Positions 53,922 through 64,000 of a stretch of 64,000 bases of DNA are shown here, one piece after another (the first letter of the stretch is position 1; every line of letters starts with the position of its first letter). The notes under the pieces are model-generated. The model was not told the DNA's origin, ran no database searches, and saw nothing but the letters and a program-made list of their open reading frames with translations. The DNA comes from Pseudo-nitzschia pungens (Eukaryota > Bacillariophyta > Bacillariophyceae > Bacillariales > Bacillariaceae): positions 4,216,001 to 4,280,000 of the forward strand of contig CM074765.1 in the NCBI GenBank assembly GCA_037355855.1. The letters run 5' to 3'. Both the position numbers and the translations under genes were made by a program.

Positions 53922-55113
53922 CGTGCCGGTACGGAAGTTTCGTTGTCAACAAACGTAGCCCGTGAATAGTGCGCTCGTCTACCTGTTGTTATTGTTATTG
54001 TTTTACTTTGTAGTTTTCATAGACTATGGTTCTCAACAAAATCTGAACAAGGCGAAAAAGTGTTGACACAAGACGGATGATGTTGGCACTTGTCACTCTG
54101 CCGTAGAATTATTACGTAATTACGGTAACTTACTCGAACAGGTATTTCGATTACAGTAACTTAACCTTAGATTATCTTCTCAAAAAGCATACCGTAAAGT
54201 ACGGGAAGCAGAGCAGAAAGATGAGATCAAGAACGGTTTTTGAGAGAATCATTCTTTCAATTAGGTACCGGTATGATACGGTACGGTAAAACCTTAGATC
54301 TAAATTTTTTTAAAAAAATGATATTAGTACTTGTAACCTTACTCGTAAGACCTTACGGAATACTTCGTAATAAAAATAAAAGAAGAGTAAACAAGCGCTT
54401 TGAAATAGCTTCCAGATTACGTTAATTACGGCAATACTTTTTTTAAAGTAACTTACTGTTTGTTTGAACATTATCATGATATTATGCATTCCAGTCGCCA
54501 TTGCTTTTGGAATCAACAACCAGAACTCGTTTGAATAAGCCTTACCTTATGATTATTGTACACGTTCCAAAACGATGATCTGAAGCAGTAATCATAGTAA
54601 TTAGTAATCCTAATTGAAAGAATGGTTCTCTCATGGTTGGCACAACTACAACGTACGTAACCTTACTCGTCAATAATTGTACACATCTCCGACGTTTAAT
54701 ATAATATTATAATATCATTCATTCGTGTCAACAAAAACTAAAAATACTCGATATCTCTCAAGTCGGTTCGGCTACTGGTAAACCTTACTGCTATATTACT
54801 GTTTCACTTGCGTTTGTTTACTTTGAACTTATTCAATTCAACAAAAAGCCCAAACGCAAACAAGTTCAATGCATCATCCATGAGATACGGTACCTTCGTC
54901 GATCGCTTCGATCATTACATGAACATGTTTCTCATTATTTGTTGGAACATTCGCAACACGTGACCGTGCCACAGCGATGATTGTCCATGCCAGTGACATG
55001 AGATCCCTTTTCTTATTTTTCTATTCTTGTGTTTGCCCACGGAATGTTGTTCCTTCGCGGACGAAAGACAGTTTGTTGTTGTCGCAATCGGGGTCTCCGA
55101 TCGACAACAGAAA
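53922..55113. other. AT-rich intergenic region
   Basis: It contains GTAACTTA/AACCTTAC/GTACGG words throughout 54110-54800 and otherwise no repeats of note. No gene is supported. Confidence 0.55.
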
Positions 55114-56069
55114 CTACTTTGCACGCATGTGAGCGAGCGCAACTCCGTAGTATGCCGACACTCTACCGCGTTCGCTGCCTTCTACCAAATTCAATGCGGG
55201 CCCTTGAGTCATGGCAGCAACGATGACTTCTCGGGTGGCGAATTTCCCCGCTCGTTGGTTCTTGTGCAAAGCTGTCCGGAAGAGTCCGAGATCTTTCTTG
55301 CATTTTCTAGATGCGTGCTTGAATGCCATGCCATCCTGTCTCAGGGCCGTCATAACAACCTCCTCCTTGTTTCTCAGATCTTTGTGTGCATATGCCAGTG
55401 CATCGCCGTGTTGTGCCACGGCCACCATTACAATCTGTTCATTCTTTTTCAACCTGTCCGATGCATATTCTAATGCCCGTCCGTCCTGAATAACAGCAGT
55501 CAGCACGACAAGATAGTCATTCATGATTGCTGGACTGGCATATCTCAAGGCGGTGCCATTCTGTCTCACGGCAGCAATCACAACAGCCTTCGTGTTCTTC
55601 ATGTCTTCACTAGCATATCTCAAGGCGTCGCCATTCTGTGTCACGGCAGTGATCACGATACGAACATCGTTCCTCCAATGCGAAGGTGCGCGCTTCAAGA
55701 GACAACCAATCTTTTTCACGGCAGCAATCACGACTTGTCTGTTTCCCGTCATATTGTCGGCTGCGTACTCATAGGCGAGGGCATTCTGTGCGACAGCAGC
55801 CATCACAACCTTCTTGTTGCTCCTCATTCTGTGCGATGCGTATTGCAAGGCACAACCATTCTGTTTCACAGCAGCCATCACAATCTCCTTGTCTTTTCTC
55901 ATTTCACCAGATGCATGTCCCAAGGCAAGACCATTCTCTTCTACGGCTTCAACAACCTTGCTGTACAAAATTTCCACCGGCGTCATGTTCTGTCTTTGTT
56001 CCAACAATTGTTTCTTGAAGCACAGATCGAGATTGTTCCGTGTTCTCCACAACGGCTGTTCGGTTATCT

Positions 56070-56104
<35 letters not shown>

Positions 56105-56362
56105 GCTGTTGTAGCGATCAGCGATCACGCAGTGAGCTTCCGTCGTTCGTAGATTGTGCAATAGAGCGCCGAAAATGAACTCGGAATGTCCTTGGTGTTG
56201 AAAGTGTGTCTCCGGTTGGGATTTCAGGGCGCATTTCTTGGCAATCGCATCGCCGTCGTCTGCTCGCGATTCTCGTTCTGTTCCGCATCCCTTGGCATTC
56301 TTGGTTACTTGCCCGCCCTCGGACCTCGGCGTTGGTATCGCGCTCTTCATTTTCCCATCCAT
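55114..56362 (-). CDS. DUF4116 repeat protein, start uncertain
   Basis: The secure part (55986-55114, from an ATG reading MTPVEILYSKVV) encodes about seven DUF4116 units of roughly 36 residues. The pattern is 'K-x-V-V-x-A-A-V-x-Q-N-G-x-A-L-x-Y-A-S', for example EIVMAAVKQNGCALQYASHR and AVVIAAVRQNGTALRYASPA. Such helical repeats occur widely in protists and have no established function. Upstream, a second coding-like frame begins at an ATG at 56362 (MDGKMKSAIPTPRSEGG), runs into a poly-Asn tract coded by (AAC)n, and is one base out of register with the repeat part. The join could be a +1 shift near 56050-56100 or a small intron. If the upstream part is not coding, the gene starts at 55986. Confidence 0.7.
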
Positions 56363-57388
56363 TGGCGTCGCCACGATATTGAATACTCCTGTGCTGAACA
56401 AGGTACGTAGTTTTCGACTACAGTAGCGCAGATACAAGCACGCACAAGAACTGCACCTGCGAGCTTTGGAGAGAGGGAAACAAAACAAAACAAAACAAAA
56501 CAAAACAGATCACTTCGGGTGTGGCCCGTGGTTTTTCCGAGGAATGAATGACATCGTGTCCTTGATCACTTGGAATAGCGTGCGCACTCCCCCTTAGAGA
56601 TAGAGCCTAGTACCGTAGTGGTCGCTTCGTGCTCCCGTCCCTCAGCCTTCACGGATGGAAAGGGTTTTCGATGGTACCCTGTACATTTGGCATTCAGCTT
56701 TGACACGGTAACCTTACGGTAGGAAGAGGGAAAAAAGAGAGTCAAGAAATTATGTACCTGTAACTTACGGTAAGGCTAACTCGCAAGATTCTTCTAGCTT
56801 TGAACAGTGAAACTGATTCAAAAAATAATGATGGATTTTGGCTCGAGCGTTGCATGAAAGGTTGGGCGGCAAACTTGAAACTGACTAACTACAGTACCGG
56901 TAACCTTACCTAAGGTTACCGTACGGTAATTACGGTACGTTCGTAAAAAATTCATGACTAATCACCAGATGTTTCGTACCTTACTCTTACAGTGCTATGA
57001 TAGTAAGGTCTTACTCGTAGTACGTACTCGTACTTACTTTTTGGGTATGATACGGATCACAAAGCATCCCGTGAATAAAAACAAAACGTCATTCACAGTC
57101 TGGCCTCGTACGTCAAAGGTAGGTTGTGTCGTTGGATTGATATTCGCTTCGAGTTTGGATCGGGCTGATTTTGAGATGATTCATTCTGATTTCTGATGTT
57201 TTGGCTTGTGATGTGTCGTTGCGGATGACAAAAAAGTTACTAGTACGGTATGTTGTAATGCTGCTCCTCGACAATCACAAGAGTTTTCTGCAACAGAACA
57301 ATAACCTTACCACCGGGCTACTACACTTCGACTCGGTATTACATTTCAAGCTGCTTCCACACTACGATCTCTTTCAATCGAAATCAAA
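56363..57388. other. Intergenic region
   Basis: (CAAAA)n lies at 56480-56507. The rest carries many GTAACCTTAC/CGTACGG words (56700-57050). No gene is supported. Confidence 0.55.
56480..56507. repeat. (CAAAA)n pentanucleotide array
   Basis: About five CAAAA units in intergenic DNA upstream of the DUF4116 gene. Confidence 0.85.
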
Positions 57389-58048
57389 ATGAAGTTTTGT
57401 GCCCTCCTTGGATCGATCGCTCTCCTGGTGCTTGGAAATGCCGCCGCCTTTTGCCCCGCGTCGTCCAAGCAACGAACGGCTTCTCCTTTCGTTCTCCGCG
57501 CCGCTCCCGAGCTGGTCCCCGAGCCCGAGGGAGGGGAAGAAATCTCTCCCGTAAAGACACTCCCCGGATCCCGCATGAAGAACATGGGAGAAGCCGACGG
57601 ACTCACCGGCGTCCGAGACGACGAGGGGACCATCAACAAATACTGGCTCCAGGCCACCGTCGAGGGCAAGCTCATTCAGGAACTCCACCAGACCGTCCTC
57701 AAGGAGAGCGCCAAGAAGGCCAACTTTCCCGGATTCCGCAAGGGACAGGTCCCTCCGTTTGCCATGCCGCAGATCCGGGGGTTCGCCGTTCAGGAAGCCA
57801 TCGTCCAGACCTGTCAATCCGCCGTCGATGCCTACGGTCTCAAGAGCGTTTCCGGATCCGACGGGGAGGTCGAGGTCCTCGAGGACATACCGGAGGTTGC
57901 CAAGGCCTACAAGCTCGGTGACGATCTGCAATTCACGGCCACCTTCAACGCTGTTGTCGACCCTTCTCTGGCACCGGCTCCCGCCGCCGAAGACGAGAGC
58001 GACGTTGTCGATGTCGAAGCAGAGGCCGAGGAGGTCGCCGCCGAATAA
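57389..58048 (+). CDS. Plastid-targeted trigger factor N-domain protein
   Basis: This is an intact 219-residue frame. The first 20 residues form a signal peptide (FCALLGSIALLVLGNAAA) followed directly by Phe-Cys-Pro and a Ser/Lys/Arg-rich stretch, the diatom bipartite plastid signal. Residues of about 80-195 match the ribosome-binding N-domain of trigger factor: a VEGKLIQELHQTVLKES helix, the NFPGFRKGQVPPFAM signature (the ribosome-contact loop G-F-R-x-G-x-x-P) and a long helix ending SAVDAYGL. The PPIase and C-terminal substrate-cradle domains are absent, and the protein ends with an acidic Glu/Ala/Asp tail. It probably acts at plastid ribosomes. Low-complexity A-runs follow the stop. Confidence 0.85.
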   Translation: MKFCALLGSIALLVLGNAAAFCPASSKQRTASPFVLRAAPELVPEPEGGEEISPVKTLPGSRMKNMGEADGLTGVRDDEGTINKYWLQATVEGKLIQELHQTVLKESAKKANFPGFRKGQVPPFAMPQIRGFAVQEAIVQTCQSAVDAYGLKSVSGSDGEVEVLEDIPEVAKAYKLGDDLQFTATFNAVVDPSLAPAPAAEDESDVVDVEAEAEEVAAE

Positions 58049-59181
58049 ACAAGCTAGCAGGCAGACAAGCAAGCAACAATTCCTGAAAAAAAAAACTAAA
58101 AAAAAAAAAAGAAAAATGAAAAACGAGTTATCGTCAAAAGTGTCCGGATGCAAATCGTTCCGTCTGTAGACTGACTGATTGAAAATATGGAGAGCGAGGT
58201 AATGACGTGTTCAATTTTTGGATCGAGGTAACGAATGTTTCGTTTGCTCAAGGCCTTTCTTCTTTTTGTGAGGAGATCTCTTTTCAACGCTTCGTTCCCA
58301 ATGGATGCGACGCACAAGCTCCAAGACGCACGCATATCCCGTATTTTGCATTGTGTTCCATCGTCTGTAGATTTGTGTCCACTCCTTATTACACGTACTC
58401 ATCGTCCTCTTCACGAGGACTGGATGAAGGAGACGAGCCCGATGATCAAAATTATCATGACTGATTTGTCCGAGTTCGGACTATACGAAACAAGGCAGTC
58501 CTTGATAAGAAACAAGACAGTCCTTTGCATTCGTCCTCGCTGCCGACAATCTATGATACGTTGCACCATGGATCGAGATCGAGATCCCGACCCCATCGTC
58601 ACGTTGGATTGGGTGCACCGGCACCTTTCGTCCGCCACCAATGAATTTAGTACAGAGCAAGTGACTTGATGCGATTGTGCTCTGGGACTCTAGAATGACA
58701 CTTGCTGATAGCAAAAGATTTTCGCGAGAACCCTCCAAAGACCACTCTGGGAGGCTTGAATCCAATGCCAATGATGGCATAATAGTAGTAGCTGTCGCTA
58801 CGAAGATTTTGGTGACTGTATTGGAAACGTTGAAGCCAAGAGTTGTCGACTACCATCCCTTTCGATACAGTAATTGTTACATGCTACACCCTACCGTACC
58901 CGCTCCGCAGTGCCATAAACTACTATGCCTCCGGCACTTCGTTAGATATTTAAAGCGGCTACACGCATTGTAGCACAGCTAGCTCATCCGAAAGTTTGAA
59001 TTGGACTTTCTTTCCATCAGATGCGACGTGTACACTACACGAGCATAAATAAATAATTGCGTTCACATTATTATTTGTCTTGCGGGATACATATATACTT
59101 TTCACCGACACTGTTGTTCTGCTGTCTCTGTGTTTTCCTTACACCGACACACTCTTTGCGTTGCTTTGCTTTCGTTTCTTT
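58049..59181. other. Intergenic region
   Basis: It begins with poly-A tracts (58085-58115) that may reflect the 3' UTR of the trigger-factor gene. Frames at 58235-58669 and 58677-58973 show no recognisable feature. The SPX-MFS 3' end lies to the right. Confidence 0.5.
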
Positions 59182-61936
59182 TTACACCGCCACAATCTTG
59201 TAGTTCCTCCACAACAACAACATGCTGAGGAGCATGAGCGCCAACCCCGGTATGATCAATAGGTTCAGCAGATTCCGGATGCTGATGAGACCCATGGCAG
59301 TAATAAACAAGTCTCCAACGGCTCGTCCACCGGTTCCCACCAGCGTGGCCAGGAGACCGCTGTTGAAGGTGCCGACGGCCAGGGCACTCGGCACGCACTT
59401 GCTCATGAGCGAGGCAACAAAGGACTCGCAGGCCTCGACTCCCGAAAAGGCAATCAGCGATCCGGCAACGTACTGGACGGAGTCGACCGAAAACAGCCGG
59501 CCTTCGTTGTAGGTATCGCTGCTCTCCGTGTCCACCAGGTCCGTAAAGTCGATCATCACCAGCATGCCGAGCGACGTGACGCCCATAAACCACATGGCCA
59601 GGTAACGATCTTCTCGGAACTGCGAGAGCCATCCAGCAAAAATGGAAACGGGAATCACAATAATGCCGTTCACGAGGTGCAAGACTCCGACGTTTCGGAA
59701 TCGACCAGTGGTATCGGTTTTTCGTAATCACAGACGTCGATCCAACGATGCTCTGTTCTCATTTTGAGCGAGAGCAAGATCGGATCGAGAAACAAGCAAA
59801 CAAACAAGCAAACAAACAACGAGACCCTGTTAGTTCCACCAAAACCGTCTGACAAGAAGCACACGAGTTTTGACTCGAAACGCTAGTTCCAACCCACCTC
59901 CAGGGCAATTCCGTTTCATAAAAATCAGGCCCATGCACAGGGCGGTTGCCCGCGTCATGTTCTTTATGCAGTACAGCGGGCTGTGCTTCGGATACGGTTT
60001 CGTCTACGTCGTCCTTTGATTCCGAGGGCAAGCATGTTCGACCCCTACCGAGGCGGAGCCGACCGAGGAATCGTCGTCGTAGTCGTCGTCATCGTCGTCC
60101 GTCACGACCCCGCCGTACTTGCCCTCCGACTCAGTCCTCGAAAGATCCTCCCGGATTCAGGGCTTCTTCCGCGCTTGACTTGGCCGCTGCTGCCGCTGCC
60201 GCCGCCTCTCGCTGCTTGAGCTCGTCGAGTCCGGACCGGTTGGGTTCGTTAAACGTCATCACAATGGCAATCGTGAAAAAGAACCACAACGTTGCCATGA
60301 GAAAGCCGGGTCCCGTCATTCCGTTAAAGGTCTGGACGCCCAGGACCGGCAGCGGAAACTCAAACTCGGGAACCATGTCCAGCAAAATGGCAAATCCCGG
60401 TCCCGAGGCCGCACCCAGCGCCGTCGTCAGCGCAAAGGCGGCCGACGACATGGTGCGCAACTTGAAGGGGGTCGCATCGGCAACGTACCGGCGGTTGATG
60501 ATGCGGGGAGCCCCGAATCCGCTAATGGACCGGCCCACCAGGCACATGACCATGGACTGTTGCGAGTAGGCCGCGCCGTACAGGGTGTTACCCAGCACCA
60601 TCAGCACGCCACTGAACAAAATGGGCTGTCGATAGGATGTGTTCGTCCAGATGCTGTACCCGACGGCGCTCGTCAGGGCAAACCAGGGCGCCATTCCCAT
60701 CATGATTCCAGACAGGGCATCGGAGCTTCCGAGGGCATTGGCGTAAGTACGCCGAGGAGGGTTCGATGATGTAGTTGTTCATCATGAACAAATAGCAAGA
60801 GATGAGGTTGAGAACCAGGGGCCAGACATTGGCCGGATCCATTCCCGCACCCACCATGCCTCCCGCCTCCTCTTGGTCGGCGCCTGCCGCCGCCCTGGGG
60901 ACGTTCCCTCCACACGGCCAACTCCTTCATTTCCTTTTTGAATCCGCGGAGCTGCGTAAAGAGAAACTTGGGTTCCATCGAGATTCCCATCTGTGCCGTT
61001 CCCATAGTGTAGCAGTACCGCATCGTCTGCAGAACTCGCTCCGTCTTGTTGAGCGATTGGCGAGTCTGCTGTTTCCACGACGTCTTTTCCAGCACCGATT
61101 CCAGCTCGTCGGCCCGGCTGCGAAAGTTGGAGATCTTGCTGCCCGGTGTCCTCTTGCGGATGCTTCTCGTGACCGCCGAGTCGTCCATCCAGTACGAGGA
61201 CAGCGTCATCAGTGCGGTCCTGGAGGGGTTCCAGCGACGCCAGAAGCGAGGGCACCACCGTCACGACGCTGTATTCCTCGCTCTGGAATTCCGTCTCGGA
61301 CACCATGAGCGACGACGGCAAAAAGGCTCCCGGTGGAGGGCGGCTGCAAGACCTCGAATTCCGACAAAAAGACAGGAACCATCGTGCATGCGCACGTGAG
61401 CGTTGTACCGCAGCAAGAGCTGCCGGAGAACGCAAATGTTCACCACGGCAAATCCGTAGAGCCGGAGGAGGACAGCTTCCTCCTCCGTCTCGTCCATTTC
61501 GGAAAAGGAGGAGGACGAGTTCCCGGATGACTGCAGGTCGATCCAACAGTGCTTGAAACCACCGGACTGGCCCGGTCCAGCTCGGATTGGAGCTGGGTCT
61601 TGAAGGCCTCGTGTTCGACCCGAGAGAGGCGTTCTACTTTGGTTTCGTTGCTTCCAAAGACTCCGCCGCAGCCACCGGGAGCGTCCGAATCGTAACCGCT
61701 GTCGTTGTTCAGGCCCAGGTTGTAGCCAAAAACAATGGTGTTCTCGCTCTCCCCGAGGTTTTGTCGCTGTTCCTCCTCCTCCAACACGGCAGGACCATTC
61801 CAAATCTCCACGCTGGAGTTTTCTTCGGCGTTTTCCGAAGAGTCTCAGCGTTTTCTTCAGGGAAGGCATAGTCAATGTAGTTGGCACTCCATTCTGGGTC
61901 CTGAGCCCGACGGAAATATACCTCAAAAGGCTTCAT
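59182..61936 (-). CDS. SPX-MFS phosphate transporter, frame broken by many +1 steps
   Basis: The protein is recognisable throughout but only by moving between frames. The start MKPFEVYFRRAQDPEWSANY is at 61936. SPX motifs follow: LKKTLRLFGKRRRKLQ, VEHEAFKTQLQSEL and LYGFAVVNICVLRQLLLRYN. MFS segments follow in order: VVTVVPSLLASLEPLQ, MTLSSYWMDDSAVTRSIRKR, WPLVLNLISCYLFMMNNYII, MMGMAPWFALTSAVGYSIW, FSGVLMVLGNTLYGAAYSQQ, and, after an intron at 59753-59897 (donor GTGGGT), SIVGSTSVITKNRYHWSI and LHLVNGIIVIPVSIFAGWLS. Members move phosphate across the vacuolar or plasma membrane, with SPX sensing inositol pyrophosphates. Frame changes occur at about 61880, 61790, 61560, 61372, 61328, 61215, 60900, 60747, 60140, 60020-59960, 59905 and 59695, almost all consistent with one extra base each. 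Confidence 0.8.
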
Positions 61937-64000
61937 GGTTGAAAGATGCGATGCGAATGCCAACTCGTCTGGGAATCCCGCCAAACGATCGAGCAACTAC
62001 GTTGCTACGATACACGTAACCTTACTGCCTATCGTTTCGGGACGAAATGGAATATTGTTCTTTCGTATTTTCGGCTGGTCGACTTGTGTTCCAGAGTCGA
62101 TTACTCACATCAGCTGTTGATGTTGACGATACTCTGTATCTTCTCCGTCGGTTAGCTACACCCAACTGGTGATTGGCAGGGAAAGAGAATGGTAGACACT
62201 ATCACGGGATACCGTGGGGGCGAGCAGGGAAAAGAAATACTTCCACTATTCTTGTTTTGAATAGCAGCCAATTCATGATCACTTCGTATTTTTTTCCCTT
62301 TGGTTTAGGCATTATTTTGTCTTCGCCTGCCGCTTTATTCATCACTGGGACAAAGAACAAAGAACCGTTGGGGGGAGTGACAGGATCGGAGTGATTTTCT
62401 TGGTGCCGGTATCATTTCTGTTCAACGGACGGGAAAAGCGTGGCCTGCGTTTTCACCTTCGGTTCCAGCAAGTCAGGAAACCAAGACTGAGGAAGTCTCT
62501 CACAAAACTCGACACCACGAAAGGTGGGGTAGTAAACCTTACTCGTAACCTTACTGTGTTACGAAGTGCGTTGTGCTCGTACTAATATGAATAGTACGAA
62601 TGAAGAAATAAAGTACTACGGAATTCCTATCAGCTGTCCCCCGACTTCCGTAAAAATGAGTAGTTGGGGATGTAGAACCGGGGGACAGCTGATAGGAATT
62701 TTGTAGTAACCTTACCGTAATTACCACTAGTAGTACCTTCGAATCAATTTTAATCTTCGAATATTACTGTACTTGGTAATTGTTTCGGTACGGTAGGTAT
62801 GCAAACGAAACATCTAGCTGACTACTCGTATGGATTACATCATGATGTTACGCAAATGAAGCATTGATTGAATACTGGGTAAATCTTACCCTAAGATTAC
62901 GATAACCTTACTTCGTATTGATTTTGGAATAATCTTACCGTAAGGTTAGTAGCAAGGCGCCTACCGGTACCGTAATCTCGTTAGCAGTAATTTTTCTCTA
63001 CGGTACCGTACGAGTAAGGTTACCTGTTGTGGTGATGAGCTTGGTAGTTGGGATGATGCTCATAACCTGCGAAATGCTGTTGTGCTCCTATTGACGTGAT
63101 TAACGCATGTATTACAATAAGAGTGAGGTTATTCACTAGTTGCTAGGGATTCATTCTCACAAAGATTACGACTAACAATTACTGGTACCGGTAAACTAAG
63201 TTACTTTGACTTCGTGCATGATAACTTTGGGACAACAAGAAATTTGGGACAAATGGCAAGGATTTTTGAAAAATTACCGGTATTACCAGTATGTCTTGTG
63301 ACAAAGAATATTTTGTTTACCATTAATGGGTAAACCTACCTTTAGGAATCCATTATTTAACGACCTATACTTCACTTCGTTTCCATATCGGAACCACTAT
63401 AGTGCCCTTTCGATTCGCACCTGTATATTTCAATTAATAAATAATGGGGCTCCTTTCTTCCATGAACCTCTCTTGGAATTGAAGGTACTTGCAATAATCA
63501 AGGCTTTTTTAATAGAGTATTCAATTACCATTCAGGATACGCCACATATCGTACAATGATGGATGAATTAATAAGAAGTGACACATATTTCGTCGCGACT
63601 GACATCCTTCCGAATTGCTTTAGAGATAATAATTTTACAGTACCATCGAACGTACCGGGACTGGTATGTTGTGATCATTAGTTGTGGTAATTATGGTTTT
63701 ACGGTAGTAATTTTTGTTTCGTAAGAAAGAGGAACCAGCACGAGTACAGATAAGAACCTGTACCGGTAAGGTTTACACCATTGGCTTGTATTCGTCGCGT
63801 TCTGTGACGAAATTCAGTTCTTTTTTTAAAAATCCCTAAAAGTTCTTTTGATTTAAATTGGTTCTTTTTTGTTATCTTACGAGTACTATGCATTCTAGTA
63901 GGATTCATTTTTTGTTGGTGATGAGAAGAAGATTACTACGGAATTCCTAGTATCATCCTATGTCGGAGTGCATGTACTCTGTGCTCACATTTGGCTATGC
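61937..64000. other. Terminal intergenic region
   Basis: No gene is supported. The stretch is AT-rich and full of CTTACCGTA/GTAAGGTTA words. It holds MITE-like copy 2 (62620-62703). A single GGAATTCCT near 63938, preceded by the same ACTAC as copy 2, may be a third, partial end. Confidence 0.55.
62620..62703. mobile_element. MITE-like inverted-repeat element, copy 2
   Basis: GGAATTCCTATCAGCTGTCC at 62620-62639 is matched inversely by GGGACAGCTGATAGGAATT at 62682-62700, with arms extending to about 25 bp around a 35-bp loop. The ends are shared with 5521-5655. Confidence 0.75.

Noticed and set aside
1..64000. Retrotransposon or transposase genes
   Set aside because: No reverse transcriptase, integrase or DDE-type motif was seen in any frame; the mobile elements found are non-coding.

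Overview
The window is nuclear DNA from a photosynthetic stramenopile, most probably a diatom. The evidence is a DUF6824 gene, two proteins with signal peptides followed by a Phe-led plastid transit motif (the diatom ASAFAP type), an SPX-MFS phosphate transporter, BspA/DUF285 repeats joined to Cys-rich tails, short GT-AG introns, and spaced genes on both strands with no operons. I cannot name the genus.

Layout. 0-13 kb: an LRR protein, an alternative oxidase carrying an N-terminal EF-hand, a DUF6824 protein, a SelW/SelH-type selenoprotein with an in-frame UGA in its CxxU motif, and a probably plastid-targeted SWEET transporter. 13-26 kb: an unknown 7-TM protein, a HECT E3 ligase, a DHHC palmitoyltransferase and a Gln-rich unknown. 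27-35 kb: a sulfotransferase-like type II membrane protein and a membrane/coiled-coil unknown. 36-47 kb: a 75-bp-repeat DUF285 protein, an FkbM methyltransferase and an ethanolamine/choline kinase. 47-49 kb: tRNA-His and tRNA-Gly with a TIR-bounded element between them. 49-62 kb: a glutaminyl cyclase, a class C-type GPCR, a DUF4116 protein, a plastid trigger-factor domain protein and an SPX-MFS transporter. 62-64 kb holds only repeats. I found no operon-like or pathway grouping; the genes look functionally independent.

Two things stand out beyond single genes. At least five reading frames are broken by single-base shifts that nearly all go the same way (+1), and the SPX-MFS gene has ten or more. 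This points to base-level insertions in the assembly or, less likely, to frameshifting or RNA-level repair. The intergenic DNA is full of short structured repeats: an 88-bp-arm foldback, a 676-bp element with TIRs and a TTGA duplication, a two-copy MITE-like hairpin, pentanucleotide arrays, TACTAG tracts and a recurring vocabulary built from GTA/TAC, CGTACGG and AACCTTAC.
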